A stretch of DNA of 48,124 nucleotides from Methanosarcinaceae archaeon (GTDB lineage Archaea > Halobacteriota > Methanosarcinia > Methanosarcinales > Methanosarcinaceae). The notes beneath the pieces are model-generated. The model made no database searches. It worked only from the letters and a program-made list of their open reading frames with translations, and was not told the DNA's origin. Where the stretch lies: positions 1 to 48,124 of the forward strand of contig JAIOTO010000020.1 of assembly GCA_021106765.1 (NCBI GenBank), given 5' to 3'. This document shows, one piece after another, positions 26,294 to 35,416 of this stretch. Within the stretch, counting starts at the first letter, position 1; every line of letters begins with the position of its first letter. A program made the position numbers and the translations under genes.

Positions 26294-26698
26294 TCACCTG
26301 TAGGATTTCTGATATCTTGCACGTGCACCGGGTCCGCCGAACTTCTTGGATTCCTTCTGTCGGGAATCGTTCACCAGCAGACTACGATCATACGCCATGA
26401 GAGTATCACGGAGCTCGGTATCGTTGGTCCATTCAACAAGACCTCTTGCGATCGCGGTCCTTATGGCATTCGCCTGACCAACTATGCCGCCTCCACGAAC
26501 ATTCACATCGATGTCAAGGCCTGACACTACATCGCCTGCCAGCATGAGCGGCTCAAGTATCTTGAGTTTCGCGAACTCAGGGTCATAGATCTCAACAGGT
26601 TTTTTGTTGATCCTTGTCCTACCCTTGCCTTTTCTGACCGTTGCACGTGCTATAGCGGTCTTTTTCTTACCGGATGAGTTTATAACTTTAGTGGGCAT
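26294..26698 (-). CDS. rpsI: 30S ribosomal protein uS9
   Basis: 134 aa. [20 protein letters not shown] at the start, [29 protein letters not shown] in the middle and the hallmark C-terminal [17 protein letters not shown], whose basic tail reaches the P-site tRNA. Twelve bases from rplM and thirteen from rpoN, within the same operon. Confidence 0.97.
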   Translation of the reverse strand: MPTKVINSSGKKKTAIARATVRKGKGRTRINKKPVEIYDPEFAKLKILEPLMLAGDVVSGLDIDVNVRGGGIVGQANAIRTAIARGLVEWTNDTELRDTLMAYDRSLLVNDSRQKESKKFGGPGARARYQKSYR

Positions 26699-26710
26699 GA
26701 ATAATCCTCC

Positions 26711-27130
26711 TTAGAACTTTGCGCCAATTTTGTGGCTGACATCCCCGATTCTCAGATATTTGCTTGAACTTAACCGGTTCATATCTGCTCCCTCTACCGT
26801 GGTGAATTCTGAATTTTTTAGTTCTTCAGGGACACCTACATATACCTTCAAGCTTGCGAGAGCTTCTCGGCCTCTTGCCCGCTTGTATGGCAGCATACCC
26901 CTGACTGTCCTTTTGAGAATTCGTTCTGGTCTTTTTGGGAAATAGGGGCCAAATTCGCGTGTACCCATATCTCTGATCTCTTCATATTCTCTAAAGGTCG
27001 TGACCTTTGAACCAGATATTACCGCTTTCTCTGCGTTGACAATGTTTATACTCTCGCCATTAAGCAGCCTTTTTGCAACAATACTTGCGAGCCTTCCCAT
27101 AATGAGTCCATCTGCATTGATTACCGTCAT
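26711..27130 (-). CDS. rplM: 50S ribosomal protein uL13
   Basis: 139 aa from ATG 27130 ([16 protein letters not shown]), which follows an AGGTG RBS; the frame also opens at a GTG nine bases earlier. Conserved [45 protein letters not shown]. Part of the eL18-uL13-uS9 run universal in archaea. Confidence 0.96.
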   Translation of the reverse strand: MTVINADGLIMGRLASIVAKRLLNGESINIVNAEKAVISGSKVTTFREYEEIRDMGTREFGPYFPKRPERILKRTVRGMLPYKRARGREALASLKVYVGVPEELKNSEFTTVEGADMNRLSSSKYLRIGDVSHKIGAKF

Positions 27131-27144
27131 TAGAAACACCTACC

Positions 27145-27525
27145 TTACCTCATGATCCTTATTCCGGAACCATCTGGATTTTCATCCAATGCCTGCTCGA
27201 TGGTCATGCACTTGCCACCAGCACTGGTGATCTTGTCCTGTGCTGCTGCGCTAAAACCCAATGCCCCGATGATCAAAGCGTGGCCAATGACACCTGCACC
27301 CAGTACCTTACCAGGCACCAGTATCATTTGGTTCTCTTTTGTGTATCTATTAAGCTTACTCAGGTTCACCTGTGCATGATTCCGTTTTGGTGCCTCGAGT
27401 CCAATTGCAATATCTCTCCAGACCGGTGCGTCATTCTCACGAGCTGTTTCTTTCAGCACCGCGATCAACGACGGGATCCGTGGATCTGCCTTCCTTGATA
27501 TCTTACTCTGTGTTCTCTTACTCAT
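27145..27525 (-). CDS. rpl18e: 50S ribosomal protein eL18
   Basis: 126 aa from ATG 27525 (MSKRTQSKISRKADPRIPSL), with GGAGG as RBS; an upstream extension of the frame has no family sequence. APVWRDIAIGLEAPKRNHAQVNLSKLNRYT and VLGAGVIGHALIIGALGFSAAA are typical. First gene of the ribosomal/isoprenoid run; a TATA-like TTTATGTAT stands near 27640 on this strand. RpoD, which often precedes it in archaea, is not upstream here. Confidence 0.95.
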   Translation of the reverse strand: MSKRTQSKISRKADPRIPSLIAVLKETARENDAPVWRDIAIGLEAPKRNHAQVNLSKLNRYTKENQMILVPGKVLGAGVIGHALIIGALGFSAAAQDKITSAGGKCMTIEQALDENPDGSGIRIMR

Positions 27526-27660
27526 AATGTCCCTCCGCAAGACAATATTCTTACTCACGCAATACTGCGTTCGAACATTCATTCGATCGATAATCTAATA
27601 TCGGGAATAATTTGGAGTGCCTCTTAATTACACTACTAATACATAAAGATTATGCGAGGC

Positions 27661-28125
27661 TTAGACCCCACCGATAACATCCTCATACACCTGCCCATAA
27701 ATATCATCAATATCACATCCCATCTCGCGGGCCACCAGCAAAGCAGCAACCTCTACCCCCACGAGATCGGATAACTGTGATTGCCGGTCATTGATCGCTG
27801 ATGCTACACCTTTTGCACCCATACCGGTGGAGGCCGAAATAACATCCACGAGATGATCAATAAGGACCTTTTCCCTGAACATGTCCGCAGAAGGTTTGAA
27901 TCCTGATGGAATGCTTATACTATCGGGATCAGTAGTTAACGTTAATTTTCCATCCTCTATTTTCAGGAGCGCTGCACGTATCGCCATATCCCTTACCCGA
28001 CATGCCTGATCGGGCGACATCCATTTGAGATCAAAGGATAGTGCGAACTCAAAATCCTTGATAGGAAGGGACGATGTGGCATTGTTCTTGAACGGTGTTG
28101 CAACAACGTAGATCAGATCACTCAT
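27661..28125 (-). CDS. DUF2240 family protein
   Basis: 154 aa, soluble, mostly helical archaeal protein of the DUF2240 family; residues 20-70 (IKDFEFALSFDLKWMSPDQACRVRDMAIRAALL) are the recognisable part and could be a winged-helix-like unit. No catalytic motifs. Its ATG overlaps the upstream gene's stop (TGATG), so the pair is coupled. Function unknown. Confidence 0.72.
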   Translation of the reverse strand: MSDLIYVVATPFKNNATSSLPIKDFEFALSFDLKWMSPDQACRVRDMAIRAALLKIEDGKLTLTTDPDSISIPSGFKPSADMFREKVLIDHLVDVISASTGMGAKGVASAINDRQSQLSDLVGVEVAALLVAREMGCDIDDIYGQVYEDVIGGV

Positions 28126-28607
28126 CAGGCACCACGTCGTAATTCATCAATGATGGTGTCTGCTACCCTGCCGCACTCGGTACGACTAGGTCCATCAATG
28201 TGATTGATGCGGAAAGTGAGGATCTCGGATTCCAGTGCTGTCCTGACAAGGAAAATGTCGCCCCTGAAAGGGACACGATTATATTTTCCATCAAGATAAC
28301 TGTACTTCAAATTCACTCTGAAATCTACAATGCCTTCCGGTTCTATGGTATCAGCAATGGAAGCCACGTTCTCATAGTCCAATGGCGAGAAATCCACACC
28401 GTTGATCACTATCTCCACACCGATCTCCCTCTTTGCCTGAATACGATGCCCTCTCTGGGTTATTGATTCTGTGACGAACATGCCGAACTTGCCATTCATA
28501 TTTGCCATCACTTTAACAAGGTAGGGCATGTCCAGATAATAGCGGTGTCTCTGCTCGAACTGTACCTCGCGGTTTGGAAAACGGCGGTATATCCTTTTTC
28601 GCATCAT
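28125..28607 (-). CDS. Uncharacterised archaeal protein
   Basis: 160 aa, no recognised motifs; alpha/beta composition, basic N-terminus (MMRKRIYRRFPNREVQFEQRHR is split here as two runs), no membrane segment. The first ~25 residues are unlike the rest, so the true start might be an internal Met (MPYLVKV at residue 27). Translationally coupled to the DUF2240 gene by a one-base overlap, which suggests a shared task. I do not recognise the family with confidence. Confidence 0.6.
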   Translation of the reverse strand: MMRKRIYRRFPNREVQFEQRHRYYLDMPYLVKVMANMNGKFGMFVTESITQRGHRIQAKREIGVEIVINGVDFSPLDYENVASIADTIEPEGIVDFRVNLKYSYLDGKYNRVPFRGDIFLVRTALESEILTFRINHIDGPSRTECGRVADTIIDELRRGA

Positions 28608-28664
28608 GTGTATTGGTTATCTGATATTGGGTGGTATGGTAGCATACCCGGTGCAACCCGATCG

Positions 28665-30236
28665 TCAGGGCGTGATCAGTTTTGCATCTATTATGCCTTC
28701 AATGTTGCGCATTTCATCCAGAACACTTTCCGGAACCTCTGAATCCACATTCAGAGCCATGATCGTCTTGCCACCAACTTCTGCACGACCCACCTGCATA
28801 CCGGAAATATTGATGTCATTATTTCCAAGAACCATGCAACATGGACCGATTACATTGGGGCGGTTGATATGATAGGATACTATCATATAACCGGTAGGTA
28901 CAATATCCACATGCTAGTCATCGATCATGGTGATCTTTGTTTCATCGCCCACAACAGCCCCTGTAACGGACTTAAATGTCAGATCCTTGACAAGCTTGAT
29001 ACTGAGACTGGACGAATATCCCACAGCTCTCTCGGACTTGCTCTCGACTACATTAATGTTACGGGACTTTGCCAGGGATGGTGCATTGACATAGTTGACA
29101 GCCGAACCGAGTACGTTTTCAAGCACGCCCTTGATCGCTGCCACTGTGACAGGTCTGACATCCTTGTCGGCCACCTCTCCATTATAGGATATTTCGATAG
29201 CATCATAATTCCCATCCACCAGCTGTGCCACAACACTGCCCATGGTCTCGGCAAGGTTGAGATAAGGGGAGAGCAATGACATGATCTCCGGTTTGATAGA
29301 GGGTATATTGATGGTATTCTTTGCCTGACCGCCCTGCAGAACGGATACGATCTCATCGGCCACAGCAACAGCAACGTTGATCTGTGCTTCGGCCGTAGAT
29401 GCACCCAGATGAGGCGTGACTATGGTATTGTCCAGATATACGAATGGACACTCGGTCGGCGGTTCTGTGGTGAACACGTCCACAGCGGCTCCGGCGATCT
29501 TCCCCTCTTTCAGGGCATCGGCCAGTGCCTGCTCGTTGATGATACCCCCCCGTGCACAGTTGATCACACGGGCAGTGGGTTTCATGATCGCGAACTCTGC
29601 CGCGTCGATGATGTTTCGGGTTTCTTTTATCAGGGGAGTGTGTACGGTGATGTAATCAGCCCGGGATGCAATGTCCTTCACCGATGTCATTTCCACACCC
29701 ATATCCTTAGCCTGATCTTCGGAGATGAAAGGATCGTAGGCAAGGATCTTCATGTCCATACCCTGGGCACGCCGTGCTACCTCAGCGCCGATGCGACCAA
29801 GACCGACCACACCAAGCACCTTATTATTGACCTCAACGCCCATGAACTTCTTGCGCTCCCATTTACCGGCCTTTAGGGATGCATTGGCCTGGGGAATGTT
29901 GCGGGACATTGACAGCATCATGGCGATAGTATGCTCTGCAGCTGAGAGCATGTTACCCTCAGGCGCATTGACCACAATGATACCTTTCTCCGTGGCGGCC
30001 GGGATATCGATATTATCCACACCCACCCCAGCACGTCCGATGATCTTTAAGTTCTCCGCCGCCTCGATCACCCTGCGAGTGACCTGGGTACCGCTACGAA
30101 TAGCCAGAGCATCATATTCTCCGATAAGCCCTACAAGCTCGTCCTCGGTCATCCCCGTGCTGACATCGACTGTGAAATGCTCCCGAAGTTTTGCTATACC
30201 TTCTTCTGATAATGAGTCACTGACTAATACTTTCAT
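28665..30236 (-). CDS. serA: D-3-phosphoglycerate dehydrogenase with in-frame TAG (codon 441)
   Basis: First enzyme of serine synthesis: 3-phosphoglycerate to phosphohydroxypyruvate, NAD-linked. Read through the TAG it is 523 aa, the normal long SerA size. N-terminal substrate domain; NAD fold with GLGRIGAEVARRA; catalytic segments (INCARGGIINEQAL, the TPHLGAST His); an intervening ASB-like domain; and a C-terminal ACT domain (about 450-523, GYMIVSYHINRPNVIGP, NNDINISGMQVGR). TAG at 28914-28916 follows MIDD and precedes HVDIVPTGYM in the same frame with no shift. Homologues have Tyr or Phe near this spot. In a pyrrolysine-decoding archaeon it may be read as Pyl; otherwise the ACT domain is cut off. 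Start ATG 30236 follows GGAG. Confidence 0.9.
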
Positions 30237-30290
30237 CTTGAGATTCTCCATATGAACTTTCGATTGATAATAGTTAATACAAACGATCAA

Positions 30291-30800
30291 ATAAATATTA
30301 AGTACACCATTCCACTATTTTTATGATGGGATGCTTATCCTACCTGCAATGATAAATGCGTTCTTGTGAACCACCACCGATCAAGATCGTATGGCTTCCT
30401 ACGACCGACCGGAATTTTATGATATCACATCACAATCCCTTACCCAATAGAAAAGGTCATGGATCGTGGAAACTGTTTTACACAGGCCTGTGTCCCACGG
30501 GCATCCTGTTAAACAGTCATTAGTCTGAGAATATATATATACTTAATGAAAAGTTGACGCAATCCATTCACTCCTTGAAAGAGATAGTCTTCTTGCTTAA
30601 ATTCTTATACAATATATCTTCCCACCGGAACGTGGACGATGGTAGGTTAGTAGTAGGTCTATTAGGTGTATTAGGTCTAGTAGTAGGATAAGCAGGAAAT
30701 ATGGGATGAGGATAGATGGGTCAGTGGGACGGAAGGATGGATAGGTTCGGACCTGTATAATCAGAAACCTTTTTATCAAACACGCACATTATGACATTCC
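30291..30800. other. Gene-free stretch with palindrome and G-rich tract
   Basis: No credible gene between serA and the inositol-phosphate synthase. It holds a perfect 14-bp palindrome ACACAGGCCTGTGT (30480-30493) nested in a longer imperfect inverted repeat (ACTGTTTTACACAGG with CCTGTTAAACAGT, about 30472-30516), and a strand-biased G-rich, C-poor tract at about 30630-30750 with repeated TAGTAGG and TATTAGG units. Confidence 0.5.
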
Positions 30801-30858
30801 ATATTAATACAATTAATACAGGCTAATCGTTACAACATTCATTTTGATCAAGAGGAAG
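30801..30858 (+). promoter_or_regulatory. Promoter and RBS of inositol-phosphate synthase
   Basis: ATATTAATAC at 30801-30810 is the best TATA candidate; AGAGGAAG at 30851-30858 is the Shine-Dalgarno before ATG 30863. Confidence 0.5.
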
Positions 30859-30862
30859 CGTA

Positions 30863-31966
30863 ATGGACAAGATAAAAATCGCAATTGCAGGAATTGGCAA
30901 CTGCGCAAGTTCACTGATCCAGGGTCTTGAGTACTACAAGGATAAAGATGCAGAGGATGCCACTGGGCTGATGCATTGGGACATCGGCGGATACAAACCC
31001 TTTGATATTGAAGTTGTTGCAGCTTTCGACATCGATGAGAGAAAGGTTGGAAAGGACGTTTCAGAAGCGATCTTTGCTCCTCCTAACTGTACCACCGTAT
31101 TCTGTGCAGATCTACCGGCCACAGGCGTGAATGTCATCATGGGAAATGTACTGGACGGTGTATCCAAGCACATGGAGGACTACGAGGACAAATACAGATT
31201 CGTGCCCTCCAACGATGATGATTCCACAAAAGAGGATATTGTCAGGATCCTCAAGGGATCAGGAGCAGAGATACTCCTGAACTTCCTGCCGGTCGGCTCT
31301 GAGAAGGCAGCCCGGTTCTATGCAGAATGTGCACTGGATGCCGGTATTGCATTCATCAACAACATGCCAGTCTTTATTGCAAGTGATCCAAAGTGGGCCG
31401 AGAAATTCGAGCAGAAAGGACTCCCCATCATTGGTGACGATATCAAGGCACAGCTTGGTGCCACTATAACACACCGAACCCTGACAGAACTGTTCCAAAA
31501 ACGCGGTGTTAAACTGGAAAGAACATACCAGCTCAACACTGGCGGTAACACGGATTTTTTGAACATGCTCAACCGCAACCGGCTCTCTTCAAAGAAAACA
31601 TCCAAGACCGAAGCTGTCCAGTCCGTCCTGAAACAGCGCCTGGATGATGAGAACATCCATGTCGGACCCAGCGACTACGTCCCCTGGCAAAAAGATAATA
31701 AGGTCTGCTTCCTGCGAATGGAGGGCAAGCTCTTCGGTGACGTGCCCATGAATCTGGAAATGCGCCTCTCCGTCGAGGATTCCCCAAACTCTGCAGGCGT
31801 GGTCATCGATGCTATCCGCTGTAGCAAGCTGGCCCTTAAGCGAGGCATCGGCGGCATACTGTACTCCCCTTCGTCCTACTTCATGAAACATCCGCCCAAG
31901 CAGTATCCAGACAGTGAAGCCTACCAGATGACCAATGATTTTATCGAAGGCAAACAGGAACGGTAA
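30863..31966 (+). CDS. ino1: myo-Inositol-1-phosphate synthase (inositol-3-phosphate synthase)
   Basis: Converts glucose 6-phosphate to inositol phosphate, the head-group precursor of archaeal phosphoinositol ether lipids. 367 aa; NAD motif IAIAGIGNCASSLIQGL at the start, then NFLPVGSEKAARFYAECALDAG, INNMPVFIASDP, IIGDDIKAQLGATITHRTL and LNTGGNTDFLNM, the classical signature of the family. The C-terminal AGVVIDAIRCSKLALKRGIGG is also typical. Single gene followed at 12 bases by the broken DUF429 gene. Confidence 0.94.
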   Translation: MDKIKIAIAGIGNCASSLIQGLEYYKDKDAEDATGLMHWDIGGYKPFDIEVVAAFDIDERKVGKDVSEAIFAPPNCTTVFCADLPATGVNVIMGNVLDGVSKHMEDYEDKYRFVPSNDDDSTKEDIVRILKGSGAEILLNFLPVGSEKAARFYAECALDAGIAFINNMPVFIASDPKWAEKFEQKGLPIIGDDIKAQLGATITHRTLTELFQKRGVKLERTYQLNTGGNTDFLNMLNRNRLSSKKTSKTEAVQSVLKQRLDDENIHVGPSDYVPWQKDNKVCFLRMEGKLFGDVPMNLEMRLSVEDSPNSAGVVIDAIRCSKLALKRGIGGILYSPSSYFMKHPPKQYPDSEAYQMTNDFIEGKQER

Positions 31967-31978
31967 AGTAACTATAAT

Positions 31979-32904
31979 GTGAACTTGAGCGCTACACGGT
32001 CCATAGACCGTATCTACGGCGTGGACTTCAGCAGCTCAAAAACCGCGTGCTGCAAAATATGGATCAGTTGCGGCATGATCCATGACCATATCCTTCATAT
32101 TGACCAGTGTTACCCACTGACAGAAAAATTGGATAAGAAGATAGCCGATCGTTAGATCTGTCACACATTCCTCAGGAAACTCATCGAAAGGAACGGTTCC
32201 TCCATTTTTGGAATTGATTTCCCGTTCGGATTCCCTTCATAACTAATTGATCACGAGGATTGGGACTCCTTCATCATCCATTTCCCCAGCGATTCGTATC
32301 ACCGGAGGATTTCAGGAACCGTTGTCGGATACGGACCAACAATCGGGAGTTTAAGCGACAATGTGACAAAGAGAAGAAGGCGCCTTTCTGTGTATATAAC
32401 CTCAGGCTATATAGGCAGACCTATTATGGGTTACGCGATATACTTCACCCGCTTGTGAGAGATGGAAAAGTCTGTATCATCCCGATGCAGCCCCCGGATA
32501 AAGACAAAACTTGGGTCATTGAGATATGTCCTGCCTGTACCCTGAAAACAAACGGACTATATCAACCCTACAAGGGAAACAGTGAGAATAAACTAGAAAC
32601 CCGGCAGTATATCCTGTACAGTCTGGAACAAATGGGACTGAGTTTCACAAATGACGTGAAAAGGTCCGTACTCGAGAACCCTGAAGGAGATGCATTGGAC
32701 AGTATTCTTGCTGCCTATGCAACGTATAACGCCTTAAAGAAGATAGAATATCTGGAATACCCTCTCCCTGAAAGATACATGAGAGAGGTTTTCATCTTTG
32801 AATGGACGAGTTTATTTCCTCTCCAGACCCACCAGATCATAGAGATCATCCGGACTCTTGAGCACCGTGATGTTTTCCATCTGCGCAAGTTTTTCGGAGT
32901 TTGA
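31979..32904 (+). pseudogene. Broken DUF429-family gene
   Basis: From a GTG at 31979 the frame gives RIYGVDFSSSKTACCKIWIS, the N-terminal signature of DUF429 (RNase H-fold-like) proteins. It is interrupted by TAG at 32153 and TAA at 32240 (after GIDFPFGFPS), and the family sequence then continues in another frame from about 32285 (FVSPEDFRNRCRIRTNNREF) to WVIEICPACTLK and GDALDSILAAYA. So it has two stops plus a frameshift. The expected C-terminus (PERYMREVFIF) is reached near 32805, and the open frame then runs on as antisense into afpA. The TAA cannot be explained by pyrrolysine. Confidence 0.82.
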
Positions 32905-33357
32905 GACATCTATCTCACGCATTTTCAGCGTTAATTTCTTGCCATCGGGAGCAACAGTATCCACCGTACCCCTAATCTGATCAACAGGTAGTATGTAGAT
33001 CGGAGTATCCCCTTTGGCAGTCTGGGCCACCACATTGGTGACAAGTGTATCTGCGATCCCGTGCACGATCTTGGCTACACTGTTGGCTGTTGCCGGTGCG
33101 ATTACCAGAGCATCATAATGCCCCACCTGCAGCGGACCGGCAATGAACGGGGAATTTGGACCAGCATCCGTCTTGAAGTTCTCGAAATCATTCTGGATAC
33201 CACCCCACATCCTGTACCATTTCATCACAGTCTCCCCCTCTTTCGAAAGGAAGACCATGAAGTCGATATCGGTCCTGTTCTTGATATCTACCATTGTGTT
33301 ATAGGTCTCACGTATCAGGTCGCCTGAGCCCGTGATCCCCCATGCTATGCGTTTCAA
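32812..33357 (-). CDS. afpA: Archaeoflavoprotein AfpA
   Basis: FMN-binding flavoprotein that receives electrons from ferredoxin in Methanosarcinales/Archaeoglobus. 181 aa from TTG 33357 (KRIAWGITGSGDLIRE), with GGAGG ten bases before; the frame opens earlier inside the rubrerythrin stop. Flavoprotein-family motifs: AWGITGSGD, FIAGPLQVGHYDALVIAPATANSVAKIVHGIADTLVTN, and IYILPVDQ. First downstream neighbour of rubrerythrin in the redox island. Its 3' end overlaps the run-on end of the DUF429 pseudogene on the other strand. Confidence 0.85.
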   Translation of the reverse strand: MKRIAWGITGSGDLIRETYNTMVDIKNRTDIDFMVFLSKEGETVMKWYRMWGGIQNDFENFKTDAGPNSPFIAGPLQVGHYDALVIAPATANSVAKIVHGIADTLVTNVVAQTAKGDTPIYILPVDQIRGTVDTVAPDGKKLTLKMREIDVSNSEKLAQMENITVLKSPDDLYDLVGLERK

Positions 33358-33380
33358 GTCAATACAACCTCCTGATATGA

Positions 33381-33956
33381 TCAATAGTTCTCATTCAACA
33401 GTTCGAAATATGACTGCGGATGTGCACATGCAGGGCACTCGTCCGGAGCCTCAGCTCCCTCATGGATATATCCACAATTGCGGCATCTCCATCTGACGAC
33501 CTTATCCCGTTTGAACACCTGTTTGCTATCAAGGTTCTCGATCAGTGCCCGATACCTGGCCTCATGCCCTTCCTCAGCTACTGCGATATTGCGGAACACC
33601 TCTGCGATCTCCGGAAGACCCTCCTCATCTGCCACCTCTGCAAACTGAGGATACATCTGGGTGTGCTCATAATTCTCTCCTGCGGCCGAAGCCTCCAGAT
33701 TGGCACGAGTGTCACCGATCACACCTGCGGGGAAGGAGCCTGTAATTTCAACCTCTCCACCGCCCTGCAGGAACTTGAACAACCTCTTTGCATGTTCTTT
33801 CTCATTATCCGCAGTCTCCAGAAAAATACCTGAGATCTGCTCATATCCTGCCTTTTTCGCTGCAGATGCAAAATATGTATAGCGGTTCCTTGCCTGCGAT
33901 TCCCCTGCAAAAGCAGTCAGCAGGTTCTTCTCTGTTTGCGTTCCTTTTACATCCAT
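33381..33956 (-). CDS. rbr: Rubrerythrin
   Basis: Di-iron peroxidase reducing hydrogen peroxide. 191 aa from ATG 33956 (MDVKGTQTEKNLLTAFAGES), after an AAAAGGAG RBS. The ferritin-like domain carries ExxH motifs (ETADNEKEHAKRLF and NIAVAEEGHEARY), and the C-terminal rubredoxin domain has CRNCGYIHEG and CPACAHPQ. Length and domain order are normal. In the oxygen-defence run on the minus strand. Confidence 0.96.
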   Translation of the reverse strand: MDVKGTQTEKNLLTAFAGESQARNRYTYFASAAKKAGYEQISGIFLETADNEKEHAKRLFKFLQGGGEVEITGSFPAGVIGDTRANLEASAAGENYEHTQMYPQFAEVADEEGLPEIAEVFRNIAVAEEGHEARYRALIENLDSKQVFKRDKVVRWRCRNCGYIHEGAEAPDECPACAHPQSYFELLNENY

Positions 33957-34021
33957 TCGTAACAAACTCCTTTTGTGAATATAGTTCAATTGATATGATA
34001 TATAGTTGTTAATGGGCATTA

Positions 34022-34720
34022 TTAAAAATCTACAAATGCTTCTTTTCTGATGCGATCCTTTGGAATACCCATTCCGATCAATATTGACTGGACAGAATCC
34101 ATCATGGGAGGTGGTCCACAGAGATAGAATATACGATCATTATAATCAGGGATCTCTTCAAGGATCATACTTTCACACACCCTACCGCAGCATCCGCTCC
34201 AGTCATCCGATGGCCTGGTGAGTGTATGGACAACATGTAAATGGGGATTCCTTTGCTGGAGGGTCTCAAGCTGCTCAACAAAAGGAATATCGCATTCTTC
34301 CTTGTTGCTTTCAATAAGCACAATGTTACTGTCAAGCCCTTTGTCAGTGCAATAGGTGCAGATGCTTATCATTGGAGTGATACCGATCCCTCCACTGACC
34401 ATTGCAAGCTTATCGAATTGTCCATCAAACGTAAAGTTGCCATACGGTCCGGCAATACCCGCAACATCCCCCACACCCATTGAATCCAACACATTGGAAA
34501 AATCGTGGTCTGTGAGCTTTTTGGTGAACTCGATATGGTCCAGCTCCGTGGGACTGCTTGATATGGTAAAGGGTTTGCGTACTTCTGTCCCCTGGACATG
34601 CAACGTCACAAGGATGTATTGACCTGGTATGTAATCAAACCCATCAGGTCGTTTGAACCTGAAACTTTTAACATCATGTGTACGCTGGATGATGTCAATG
34701 ATCTCTGCTGTGAACTTCAA
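34022..34720 (-). CDS. FAD/NAD(P)-binding oxidoreductase (ferredoxin-NADP reductase-like)
   Basis: 232 aa, with an FAD barrel (YIPGQYILVTLHVQG, RKPFTISSSP) and an NAD(P) domain (LAMVSGGIGITPMISI, FYLCGPPPMMDSV). No [2Fe-2S] domain is attached at either end. It could pass electrons between NAD(P)H and the ferredoxin or flavoproteins encoded beside it (inference). Sits between the iron-sulfur flavoprotein gene and rubrerythrin. Confidence 0.88.
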   Translation of the reverse strand: MKFTAEIIDIIQRTHDVKSFRFKRPDGFDYIPGQYILVTLHVQGTEVRKPFTISSSPTELDHIEFTKKLTDHDFSNVLDSMGVGDVAGIAGPYGNFTFDGQFDKLAMVSGGIGITPMISICTYCTDKGLDSNIVLIESNKEECDIPFVEQLETLQQRNPHLHVVHTLTRPSDDWSGCCGRVCESMILEEIPDYNDRIFYLCGPPPMMDSVQSILIGMGIPKDRIRKEAFVDF

Positions 34721-34738
34721 TCGATCAACTCCCTGATA

Positions 34739-35416
34739 TCAACGTAATTTTTGCATGAGCTGGGCTTTGGTGATCAGTTTGCGGATCGTTCTGCGCATGC
34801 TTCGAAGCCCCTCCTCATCCTCAGCCACACCTTCAGCTCCGCGATCCTGCGACCAGAACGTACCACCAAGATTGGAACCGAATGAACCCCCGGACACAGG
34901 CAACATCTCGTTTATCACATAGAAATTGAGAATGGTCTGTATGGCTGGCTCCTGCCCGCCGACACGATCTCCACCAACAGCTATCCCGGCCCCTACCTTG
35001 TTCATAAAGACCTTTGGATCACGTGCAACTACTGCACGACATCGGTCCATGATGGTCTTTGTCTGTGCACTGAGCGTACCCTGATAAACAGGAGTACCAA
35101 TGATCCAGGCATCCGCCCATTCCATTTTCTGATACAGATCGACCAGATCGTCCTTATGGATGCAGCCCTGTTTCGTTTTGATACAATGGTCACAGTGTAT
35201 GCAGAACTTCATCTCTTTGCCACGGGCAGAAAAATAATCAGTTTCCACATCATATTTCTCCTGTGCATATTCCAGAGCTTCACGTACAGCATGATCCGTG
35301 GACTTCTTCCTGGGGCTTCCAGATATCCCCAGCAATCTCACCTTAACATTATCAGGCAATCTATCATCTCCTACAATACTTACGTTCACTCCAGTATTAT
35401 TGCTTCTGTCGGACAT
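34739..35416 (-). CDS. isf: Iron-sulfur flavoprotein (Isf family)
   Basis: 225 aa flavodoxin-like FMN protein. The N-terminal GISGSPRKKSTDHA binds FMN; a compact cysteine motif Cys72-X2-Cys75-X2-Cys78-X6-Cys85 holds a [4Fe-4S] cluster, the hallmark of Isf, which reduces oxygen and peroxide with electrons from ferredoxin in Methanosarcina. GTPVYQGTLSAQTKTIMDR is the usual second loop. The ATG at 35416 makes the gene start 31 bases inside the upstream ferredoxin gene; a later GTG (VRLLGISG) is possible. Confidence 0.9.
   Translation of the reverse strand: MSDRSNNTGVNVSIVGDDRLPDNVKVRLLGISGSPRKKSTDHAVREALEYAQEKYDVETDYFSARGKEMKFCIHCDHCIKTKQGCIHKDDLVDLYQKMEWADAWIIGTPVYQGTLSAQTKTIMDRCRAVVARDPKVFMNKVGAGIAVGGDRVGGQEPAIQTILNFYVINEMLPVSGGSFGSNLGGTFWSQDRGAEGVAEDEEGLRSMRRTIRKLITKAQLMQKLR

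Noticed and set aside
30597-30779. Possible 60-aa protein on the minus strand
   Set aside because: It is the complement of the G-rich low-complexity tract, has a skewed Leu/Ile/Pro composition, no RBS and no family features.
32153-32155. TAG within the DUF429 gene as a second pyrrolysine codon
   Set aside because: The same gene has an in-frame TAA at 32240 and a frameshift, so it is a pseudogene; the TAG is not informative.
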